The notes below the pieces were generated by a model. The model did not search any database. It was not told the origin of the DNA and worked only from the letters and a program-made list of their open reading frames with translations. From PALSA-1006 sp037140475 (GTDB lineage: Bacteria; Pseudomonadota; Gammaproteobacteria; Burkholderiales; Gallionellaceae): a stretch of DNA of 7,820 nt. Position numbers and translations under genes: made by a program. Location of the stretch: NCBI GenBank assembly GCA_037140475.1, contig JBAXEJ010000089.1, forward strand, positions 1-7,820, given 5' to 3'. Of this stretch, positions 1 to 5,385 are shown one piece after another (the first letter of the stretch is position 1; every line of letters begins with the position of its first letter).

Positions 1-54
1 CAAAGAGGACATTTCTACTTTGCTGAAAGAGGACATTATCATTTTGCGCTAACA
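1..54. mobile_element. Terminus of an insertion sequence (IS21-like, tentative)
   Basis: The first 54 bases contain two copies of AAAGAGGACATT (2-13 and 26-37), 24 bp apart, and end in GCGCTAACA (46-54). Read on the minus strand, this is a TGTTAGCGC terminus followed inward by repeated AATGTCCTCTTT blocks. Ends of the TG...CA type with several short internal direct repeats that bind the transposase are typical of IS21-family elements, and this arrangement matches that pattern. The element body, its transposase genes and the other end lie outside the window, so family and completeness are inference. Base 54 is the most likely boundary with chromosomal DNA. Confidence 0.55.
2..37. repeat. Two direct copies of AAAGAGGACATT within the IS end
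   Basis: The two 12-bp copies are identical (2-13 and 26-37). They are separated by TCTACTTTGCTG. They are most simply read as transposase-binding repeats of the insertion-sequence terminus. Confidence 0.6.
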
Positions 55-64
55 CTTTCTCTTT

Positions 65-92
65 TTGCCTTGATTTATTTGAGTTTTATGAT
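65..92 (+). promoter_or_regulatory. Candidate sigma-70 promoter of pbpG
   Basis: TTGCCT (65-70, four of six consensus bases) and TATGAT (87-92, five of six) are separated by 16 bp. Transcription would start near base 99, giving a leader of about 30 nt before the pbpG start at 129. An AAGAGAAG purine stretch (119-126) just upstream of the start codon can serve as the ribosome binding site. The promoter lies entirely outside the inferred insertion-sequence end, with its -35 box about 10 bp from that boundary. An alternative -35, TTGATT at 70-75, is too close to the -10. Confidence 0.45.
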
Positions 93-128
93 AACCTCCG
101 CTGCATATTCTTACTCGTAAGAGAAGTC

Positions 129-1037
129 ATGAAGAAAAATATCATCGTTTTACTGCTGTTGTTGAGCCAAAGTTTTTCGCTACATGCTGCTGATGCCGAT
201 GTTGTCGCGTCACCTAACCAACAAGATCAAGCGCTAACCAGTGAAGTATTCAAACTCACCTCTGCTCCGAAACTGCAATCTGCTATTGCGTTAATTTACG
301 ACGAAAAAAGCGGCCGCCCTCTCTACACAAAAAACGCGCAAAACGTTGCGCCTATTGCCTCCATCACTAAGCTGATGACTGCGATGGTAGTGTTAGATGC
401 GAAGTTGCCGATGAATGAAAAAATCACCATCACAACAGATGATATGGATCGTTTAAAGGGGACAACCTCGCGCATGCGTCCCGGTACGACCCTCACTCGT
501 GCAGAGTTGCTAAAGCTCGCATTGATGGCGTCAGAAAATAGAGCTGCTGCCGCTTTGGCACGCACCTATCCAGGAGGCACTGCTGCCGCATTGGTGATGA
601 TGAACAGCAAGGCCAGAGTTTTAGGTATGCGCTCGACACGATTTTTTGATCCAACCGGTTTAAATAGCAATAACGTCTCGACCGCGCAAGACTTGGTGTT
701 GATGGTTCGCGCAGCGCAAAATTATGAGCCCATCCATCGCTTTACCACGACGACTTCTCATACGGTGCAATTTGCAAAGCATCGCCCCTTACGTTTTAGC
801 AATACCAATCCGTTGGTGAAAAATGATTCATGGGATATTGGTATCAGCAAAACGGGCTACATTACCGAGGCTGGCCGTTGTTTGGTGATGCAGGCAAAAA
901 TTTCCAATCGCCCGGTGATTATTGTGTTGCTAGATTCATGGGGTAAGCGCACTCGGGTTGGTGATGCAGTGCGCATTAAAAAGTGGATGGAGAGTTCAGC
1001 GGTGAGAACTGCGCGATTCAATCATCGCCAAGGCTGA
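129..1037 (+). CDS. pbpG: D-alanyl-D-alanine endopeptidase (PBP7-type, peptidase S11)
   Basis: This is a 302-aa serine peptidase of the low-molecular-weight penicillin-binding protein family. It is expected to cut D-Ala-meso-DAP cross-links of peptidoglycan in the periplasm. A Sec signal peptide is evident: Lys2-Lys3, a Leu/Val-rich core, and a likely cleavage after LHA (residue 20). The three active-site motifs of the S11 fold are in order and intact: SITK at 78-81 (nucleophile Ser78, Lys81), SEN at 135-137, and KTG at 241-243. The length is close to E. coli PbpG (about 310 aa), and no C-terminal amphipathic anchor of the DacA kind is apparent, which favours the endopeptidase PBP7/8 over a DD-carboxypeptidase. 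The start at 129 is preceded by AAGAGAAG and is the one that gives a good signal peptide. The gene stands alone, with an insertion-sequence end upstream and a terminator downstream, and converges on miaA. Confidence 0.9.
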   Translation: MKKNIIVLLLLLSQSFSLHAADADVVASPNQQDQALTSEVFKLTSAPKLQSAIALIYDEKSGRPLYTKNAQNVAPIASITKLMTAMVVLDAKLPMNEKITITTDDMDRLKGTTSRMRPGTTLTRAELLKLALMASENRAAAALARTYPGGTAAALVMMNSKARVLGMRSTRFFDPTGLNSNNVSTAQDLVLMVRAAQNYEPIHRFTTTTSHTVQFAKHRPLRFSNTNPLVKNDSWDIGISKTGYITEAGRCLVMQAKISNRPVIIVLLDSWGKRTRVGDAVRIKKWMESSAVRTARFNHRQG

Positions 1038-1052
1038 TTTCAGTTTAATCGT

Positions 1053-1079
1053 AAAGGGGAGCCGAGCGCTCCCTTTTTT
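1053..1079. terminator. Rho-independent terminator shared by convergent pbpG and miaA
   Basis: GGGAGC (1057-1062) pairs with GCTCCC (1068-1073) around the loop CGAGC. The stem can be extended by one G-T and three A-T pairs (1053-1056 with 1074-1077). On the plus strand it is followed by six T (1074-1079), a good intrinsic terminator 15-20 bp after the pbpG stop. Read on the minus strand, the same stem follows the miaA stop codon (1080-1078) at once, but has only a short U-run. The T-run on the plus strand overlaps the miaA stop codon. Confidence 0.8.
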
Positions 1080-2022
1080 ATTGCCGTAAATGTGCCTCAA
1101 TCAACTCAGCAGTTTGCGGGTAAAGATTGGGTGTTAAGCAATCTAGTTCAATATTCTCTGGCATGCTGCGTAACCAAGTGATCTGGCGTTTCGCCAGTTG
1201 GCGTGTAGCGACAATGCTTTTCTCTAGCAATTCATTTTTATTGATTTCGCCTTCTATAAATTCCCAAGATTGACGGTAGCCAACGCAGCGCATCGAGGTC
1301 ATGTCGCGGTGGAGCAAATAGCGCTTGCGTAGCTCGCGCAGTTCATCAATCAGCCCTTGATTGAGCATCATTTCAAAACGTGTTGCGATGCGTTGATGGA
1401 GCACTGCGCGATCAGAAGGAAGGAGAGCCAAAGAAAGAACTCGGTAGGGCAATTCATGGGGCGTAAAATGTTCTATTAACGTTGACATTGGCTGGCCAGT
1501 GAGTCGATAAATTTCTAGCGCTCGTTGGATGCGTTGGGTGTCAGCGGGAGCTAGGCGGTTCGCTGTTTCAGGGTCAACTACTGCAAGCTGCCGATGCAAA
1601 TGCTCAATGCCATGAAGCGCAATTTCATTATCAAACTCAGCGCGCAAAGTTGCATCCGCTTGAGGTAAGGGGCTAAGTCCTTCGCGCAACGCTTTGTAGT
1701 ACAGCATGGTGCCGCCCACCAGCAGCGGTATTTTGCCGCGTGCCGTGATGTCTGCCATTAGCTGCATCGCATCGCGCACAAAGGCCGCAGCGGAATAAGC
1801 TTCTGTCGGGTCGATGATGTCGATGAGGTGATGCGGAGCTTTGGCAAGGGTGGCAGCATCCGGTTTGGCGGTGCCGATGTTCATGTCGCGAAAAACTAAA
1901 GCTGAGTCAACGCTGATGAGTTCAACGGGATAGTTTTTAACAAGCTCGACAGCCATGTGGGTCTTGCCACTTGCCGTGGGGCCCATCAAAAATATGGCTG
2001 GTGGATGCTGGAGGGTGCTCAT
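1078..2022 (-). CDS. miaA: tRNA dimethylallyltransferase MiaA
   Basis: The 314-aa product transfers a dimethylallyl group from DMAPP to N6 of A37 in tRNAs that read codons beginning with U, the first step to ms2i6A, in the cytoplasm. Seen in the sequence: P-loop GPTASGKT at 14-21, SVDS at 37-40 followed by an IGTAKP block ending at Pro54, GGTMLYYKAL near 103-112, DTQRIQRALE at 161-170, RCVGYRQ near 245-251 and a basic ATRQLAKRQITWLR segment near 272-285. These are the conserved MiaA blocks in order, and the length is normal. An ATG at 2094 would add 24 residues, but I prefer 2022. It puts the P-loop at the usual distance from the N-terminus, and its ATG overlaps the mutL stop as ATGA, which suggests coupled translation. 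The stop codon lies inside the bidirectional terminator. Confidence 0.95.
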   Translation of the reverse strand: MSTLQHPPAIFLMGPTASGKTHMAVELVKNYPVELISVDSALVFRDMNIGTAKPDAATLAKAPHHLIDIIDPTEAYSAAAFVRDAMQLMADITARGKIPLLVGGTMLYYKALREGLSPLPQADATLRAEFDNEIALHGIEHLHRQLAVVDPETANRLAPADTQRIQRALEIYRLTGQPMSTLIEHFTPHELPYRVLSLALLPSDRAVLHQRIATRFEMMLNQGLIDELRELRKRYLLHRDMTSMRCVGYRQSWEFIEGEINKNELLEKSIVATRQLAKRQITWLRSMPENIELDCLTPNLYPQTAELIEAHLRQ

Positions 2023-3800
2023 TTGCCACGCATAAACATCGCATCTAATTCGGTGACCGTAATTTGAAACCACGTTGGGCGTCCGTGGTTGCATTGATCG
2101 GCGCGTTCAGTCTGTTCCATCTCACGCAGAATCGAATTCATTTCTGGAATGCTTAACTGCTGATTGGCGCGCACGGCGGAATGGCAAGCTAGTGTGGCTA
2201 ATAACTCGTTGCGACGTTCAGTGAGCGTGCGGCTCGCGCCAAATTCGCGGAGTTCGTGCAGCACTTCGCGTGCGGCAGCTTCGGCGTGTGATTGTTTGAG
2301 CATGGCCGGCATGCCACGCACAGCTAGGGTGGTGGGGGACAATGGCGCAAGATCAAAACCCAGTGTGACAAGCGCGGCTTGCGCCTCTTCTACGGTGGCT
2401 ACATCCAGAGTGTCTGCATGAAACGTGACCGGAATTAACAACGGCTGAGTTGGTATTTTTTGCTCATCCAAAGCTGTCTTTAATTTCTCATACACGATGC
2501 GTTCATGTGCGGCGTGCATGTCCACTACGATCAGGCCCTGTTGATTTTGCGCAAGGATGTAAATGCCAGAAAGCTGACCCAGCGCGTAGCCTAGAGGGTG
2601 TTCATGCGGTTGTGATAGACCTATCGTTTGATCACGCGCTGTTGCGGACTCTTCCCATAGCCGATAGCTCGACTGCTGTTGTGCAGCACTAAACGGAATG
2701 CGTTGCTGTTGTGGCTCAAAGGGGTTGTCATTCTGGCGTAGGCCGGAATCTGGTGGTGTTAAAACGCTGGATTCCGGCCTATGCTGGAATGACGAATCCG
2801 AGGTTTCGGTTTTTATCGTTGTGCTCAGCGCTTGCTGCAAAGTGTGGAACACAAACTGATGAATGCCCTGGCTTTCGCGGAAGCGCACTTCGCTCTTTGC
2901 TGGATGTACGTTGACATCTACTTGCTCCGGCGGCATCTCAAGAAATAACACAAATGCGGGATGACGTTGGTGATGCAAAATGTCTTGATAGGCTTGGCGC
3001 ACGGCGTGCATTAACACTTTGTCGCGCACGAAACGGCCATTGACGAAAAAGTATTGTTCATCGCGAGATGAGCGCGAATAAGCGGGCAGGGCAGCGATTC
3101 CATACAGGTGTAGATCAGCTGCTTGGCGTTCCACTGTGACGGCATGTTTACCAAACTCTGCGCCCAGAATTGCGGTGATGCGCTGAGCTAAATTGCTTGC
3201 TGGTAATTGCCAAACCGTACGCCCTCTGTGTTCAAGCGAGAAGGACACATCGGGGCGGGACAGTGCGATGCGTTTAAAAGTTTCTTCGCAATAAGCGAAT
3301 TCAGTATTTTCACTTTTGAGAAATTTGCGTCGTGCCGGTGTATTGAAATACAACTCACGCATTTCAATGCTCGTACCAAAAGCATGCGCAGCCGGAGCAG
3401 CGTCACTTTGATTACCATCGACGGCTTCAATTTGCCACGCGTGGGGTGCTTCACTGTGGCGGCTAGTCAGTGTGACCTGAGCCACAGCAGCCATGCTCGC
3501 CAGCGCCTCACCGCGAAATCCCATGCTGGATACCCGCTGCAAGTCCTCTAGCGATGCGATCTTGCTAGTAGCGTGGCGCATTAGTGCCAGTGGAAGCTGT
3601 TCAACAGCGATGCCATAACCGTTATCGCGGACCCTCAGCAATTTGATGCCGCCACCATCTAGCTGAACTGAAATATCAGTCGCGCCCGCATCTAGGCTGT
3701 TCTCTAACAATTCTTTTAATGCCGAAGCTGGGCGTTCGATCACCTCGCCAGCAGCGATTTGGTTAATGAGCAGGTCGGGCAGTAATTGGATAGTAGACAT
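2019..3800 (-). CDS. mutL: DNA mismatch repair protein MutL (endonuclease type)
   Basis: This 593-aa protein links mismatch recognition by MutS to strand removal. The N-terminal GHKL ATPase shows KELLENSLDAGA (Glu30, Asn34), DNGYGI at 59-64, HATSKI at 76-81, GFRGEAL at 94-100 and YFNTPARRKFLK from 151. A variable linker (about 331-400) follows, rich in Ser, Gln and Pro. The C-terminal domain has DMHA-AH-E-RIVY-E (427-438), a DQHA(X)2E(X)4E endonuclease motif with Met for Gln. It also has ACHSAVRA (538-545) and C-NHGRPT (570-576), which in the family bind the metal, and QPLLIP (452-457), matching the clamp-binding motif known in E. coli MutL. The protein is therefore expected to nick DNA itself rather than depend on MutH. 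Residues 336-358 are encoded by an inverted repeat. An in-frame TAA four codons upstream fixes ATG 3800 as the earliest start. No Shine-Dalgarno sequence precedes it. It is the first gene of a mutL-miaA operon. Confidence 0.96.
   Translation of the reverse strand: MSTIQLLPDLLINQIAAGEVIERPASALKELLENSLDAGATDISVQLDGGGIKLLRVRDNGYGIAVEQLPLALMRHATSKIASLEDLQRVSSMGFRGEALASMAAVAQVTLTSRHSEAPHAWQIEAVDGNQSDAAPAAHAFGTSIEMRELYFNTPARRKFLKSENTEFAYCEETFKRIALSRPDVSFSLEHRGRTVWQLPASNLAQRITAILGAEFGKHAVTVERQAADLHLYGIAALPAYSRSSRDEQYFFVNGRFVRDKVLMHAVRQAYQDILHHQRHPAFVLFLEMPPEQVDVNVHPAKSEVRFRESQGIHQFVFHTLQQALSTTIKTETSDSSFQHRPESSVLTPPDSGLRQNDNPFEPQQQRIPFSAAQQQSSYRLWEESATARDQTIGLSQPHEHPLGYALGQLSGIYILAQNQQGLIVVDMHAAHERIVYEKLKTALDEQKIPTQPLLIPVTFHADTLDVATVEEAQAALVTLGFDLAPLSPTTLAVRGMPAMLKQSHAEAAAREVLHELREFGASRTLTERRNELLATLACHSAVRANQQLSIPEMNSILREMEQTERADQCNHGRPTWFQITVTELDAMFMRGK
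2727..2793. repeat. REP/MITE-like inverted repeat inside mutL
   Basis: Arms of 25 bp (2727-2751 and 2769-2793) match at 21 positions around a 17-bp spacer. Each arm carries GTCATT at its outer end and TAGGCCGGAATC towards the spacer. All four mismatches are transitions. The arm pattern, GTCATT-C-(N)-GGCCGGAATC, resembles dispersed palindromes known from many proteobacterial genomes that look like GTCATTCCGGC...GCCGGAATCC. In another frame such repeats give peptides like 'IPAYAGMT', seen here on the plus strand. In the mutL frame the element encodes residues 336-358, including VLTPPDSGLRQND, within the flexible linker. It keeps the reading frame. Whether it inserted or arose in place needs comparison with related mutL genes. 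Confidence 0.75.
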
Positions 3801-3808
3801 GGCGCGGC

Positions 3809-3814
3809 ATTATA
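3809..3814 (-). promoter_or_regulatory. Perfect -10 box TATAAT in front of mutL
   Basis: On the minus strand TATAAT ends 8 bp before the mutL ATG (GCCGCGCC in between), so a start point 7-9 bases downstream would fall at or next to the A of the start codon. The -35 region is weak (CTTAAT at 3836-3831, spacer 16). There is no purine-rich ribosome binding site. If the box is used, the mutL-miaA mRNA is leaderless or nearly so. Confidence 0.45.
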
Positions 3815-3867
3815 GCGGAGGCAGCACTTCATTAAGCGCCCCCAACATCAGGTATGATCACACATGG

Positions 3868-3949
3868 AACCCAAATTGTTTATTAGGCTCAAGGCCTATT
3901 GTGGGTCGGGCTTCAGCCCGACATGTCGTACTAGTGGGCAATCTGGGTT
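3868..3949. repeat. Composite foldback element in the mutL/exporter divergent region
   Basis: Outer arms AACCCAAATTG (3868-3878) and CAATCTGGGTT (3939-3949) are inverted copies matching at 10 of 11 bases. Between them lie two further stems: TAGGC/GCCTA (3884-3888 with 3894-3898) and the strong GTCGGGC/GCCCGAC hairpin (3905-3922). The whole can fold as a two-armed, cloverleaf-like structure. It lies between divergent genes, so it is not a terminator for either. A dispersed repeat of the BIME/REP kind is the simplest reading. A regulatory RNA or protein-binding role is possible but unsupported. Confidence 0.5.
3905..3922. repeat. REP-like palindrome GTCGGGC-TTCA-GCCCGAC
   Basis: This is a perfect 7-bp GC-rich stem (3905-3911 with 3916-3922) around TTCA. 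T3912 and A3915 can also pair. No T-run follows on either strand and no gene ends nearby, which argues against a terminator. Palindromes of this GTCGGGCT/AGCCCGAC type are common dispersed intergenic repeats in proteobacteria. Confidence 0.6.
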
Positions 3950-3956
3950 GAACGAA

Positions 3957-3976
3957 GTCAGTTTTGAACTGTCAGT
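3957..3976. promoter_or_regulatory. Small dyad and direct repeat upstream of the exporter operon, possible operator
   Basis: CAGTTTTGAACTG (3959-3971) is a 5-bp inverted repeat around TTG. It overlaps two direct copies of GTCAGT (3957-3962 and 3971-3976). It lies about 40 bp before the first exporter gene, a plausible position for a regulator site, and its TTGAAC (3964-3969) could be a -35 box. I found no convincing -10 partner. No regulator gene is in the window. Confidence 0.2.
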
Positions 3977-4011
3977 GATAGCTCTTGATGCATTTGGTTA
4001 ATAAATTTTAA

Positions 4012-5385
4012 ATGTTGCTACCTATAAAAAATATTGCGCTGGCCTCTATGTTTTTCTTCGCATGTGCTGTGAGCGTGCATGCGAAAGAGATGATCCAACT
4101 CCAGCCATGTAAATCCGTTGCTGAAACAGAAGCCCTTGGCTTAGCTGATGTCGTTGAGCTAGCGCTATGTGGCAATCCGCAAACGCGTGAAGTTTGGGCG
4201 AGTGCGCGCTATCAAGAAGCGCAGCTTGGTGTTTCACAGGCGGCTTATTTGCCCACATTAAACGGCTCGGCGGGTTTAAGCCGTAGCTATAGTGATCGTA
4301 GCGGCGCGACTTCACCGCTCGACTCAAAAAGTGCTGCGCTGACTTTGTCATATTTGCTCTATGATTTTGGCGCACGTAACGCTTCACTTGAAAACTCACG
4401 TCAGTTACTCGCCGCAGCGTCAGCCACGCAAGACAGCATGGTGCAAACTGTTTTTTTAAGTGCCGTGCAAGCCTTCTACCAAGTGCAAGCAGCGCAAGCG
4501 GCATTGGCCTCGACCAAAGATGCCGAGCGTGCAGCGTCAGAGAGTTTAAAAGCGGCCACTTTGCGTAGCTCGGTGGGATCTGGCGCTCCTGCTGATAAAT
4601 TGCAAGCACAAACCGCCTATTCACAAGCCAGCCTGAATCGGATTCAAGCGGAAGGCACGCTACGCAGCGCACAAGGCGCCTTGGCCAATATCATTGGACG
4701 CGATGCGAATCGGCCGATTCAATTGATCGCAACCGGAACTATTGAGTTGCCTTCGGATTTTGAGCGCGATGTGGATTCGCTAATTGCCACAGCACGTACA
4801 AAGCGTCCAGATTTAATGGCTGCCGAAGCACAGGTAAGCGCAGCACAGGCCAATGTGGATGCGGTGCGCAATGGCGATAATCCAACCATTACTTTAGGTG
4901 CGTCGGCAACTAATTCGCGCAGTGATGTGTTGGCTCCGGGCAACGCTTACGATTTATCTTTAAAGCTTAACGTGCCGATTTATTCTGGTCATGCACCGAG
5001 TTATCGTATTCATGCCGCAGAGGCACAAGTGGAAACCAAGCGCGCGCAGCGTGATCGTATTCAACGGCAGATCGCGCTCGATGTTTGGAACGCGTATCAA
5101 AATTTGCAAACGTCCTCGCAAAGTTTGCGTAGCACCGCTGATTTGGTGAACAGTGCAGAGCAGTCTGAGCGAGTCGCCTCGGCGCGTTATCAAGCAGGCG
5201 TGGGTAGTTTTCTGGATGTGCTCGTGGCGCAAAGTACCTTAGCCAGTGCACGTCAACAGCGTGTGCAAGCCTCTTATAATTGGAATATCTACCGTGCGAC
5301 TTTGGCGCAGACGATGGGTAGTTTGGATGTGAAATTATTGTCGATGCAGAATGCAGAAAAGCCAGTAGAAAAGAGTCATCCATGA
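4012..5385 (+). CDS. TolC-family outer membrane efflux channel
   Basis: The 457-aa protein has the two-fold repeated, coiled-coil-rich make-up of outer membrane factors that form trimeric export channels through the outer membrane and periplasm. A signal peptide is visible (Lys6, hydrophobic run, likely cut after VHA at residue 24). Recognisable blocks are LADVVELALCGNPQTREVWA (44-63), LPTLNGSAGLS (80-90), LSYLLYDFGARNASLE (112-127), VPIYSG (321-326) and ARYQAGVGSFLDVLVAQSTL (391-410). Long Ala/Gln/Ser/Arg-rich helices lie between them. Cys33 and Cys53 are in the mature N-terminal part. An in-frame TAA directly before 4012 makes this the earliest start. A later ATG at 4048 would leave no charged signal-peptide N-region. 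There is no clear Shine-Dalgarno sequence, only AT-rich DNA. The gene overlaps the adaptor gene by ATGA and is the first of the operon, so it most likely serves this pump. Confidence 0.92.
   Translation: MLLPIKNIALASMFFFACAVSVHAKEMIQLQPCKSVAETEALGLADVVELALCGNPQTREVWASARYQEAQLGVSQAAYLPTLNGSAGLSRSYSDRSGATSPLDSKSAALTLSYLLYDFGARNASLENSRQLLAAASATQDSMVQTVFLSAVQAFYQVQAAQAALASTKDAERAASESLKAATLRSSVGSGAPADKLQAQTAYSQASLNRIQAEGTLRSAQGALANIIGRDANRPIQLIATGTIELPSDFERDVDSLIATARTKRPDLMAAEAQVSAAQANVDAVRNGDNPTITLGASATNSRSDVLAPGNAYDLSLKLNVPIYSGHAPSYRIHAAEAQVETKRAQRDRIQRQIALDVWNAYQNLQTSSQSLRSTADLVNSAEQSERVASARYQAGVGSFLDVLVAQSTLASARQQRVQASYNWNIYRATLAQTMGSLDVKLLSMQNAEKPVEKSHP

Noticed and set aside
1..54. CRISPR-like array from the two AAAGAGGACATT copies
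   Set aside because: There are only two 12-bp copies with a 12-bp spacer, too short and too few. An insertion-sequence end explains them better.
2023..2094. Longer miaA start adding 24 residues
   Set aside because: The extension lies within the mutL C-terminal coding region and has no MiaA-like sequence. The ATGA overlap at 2019-2022 and the position of the P-loop favour the shorter form.
2711..2914. Open frame of 67 codons on the plus strand inside mutL with the peptide IPAYAGMT
   Set aside because: That peptide is the familiar false translation of a dispersed palindromic repeat. I treat it as evidence for the repeat, not as a gene.
3207..3551. Open frame of 114 codons on the plus strand inside mutL
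   Set aside because: It is antisense to the conserved MutL ATPase domain. It has no ribosome binding site or recognisable product.
3905..3922. Hairpin as an intrinsic terminator
   Set aside because: No T-run follows on either strand, and both flanking genes point away from it.
3766..3951. Open frame of 61 codons on the plus strand spanning the mutL start and the divergent region
   Set aside because: It overlaps the mutL start and the palindromic repeat, has no ribosome binding site and no recognisable sequence.
4046..4672. Open frame of 208 codons on the minus strand within the channel gene
   Set aside because: It is fully antisense to a well-supported TolC-family gene, begins and ends without signals, and its translation shows no family resemblance. 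It is a shadow of biased codon use.
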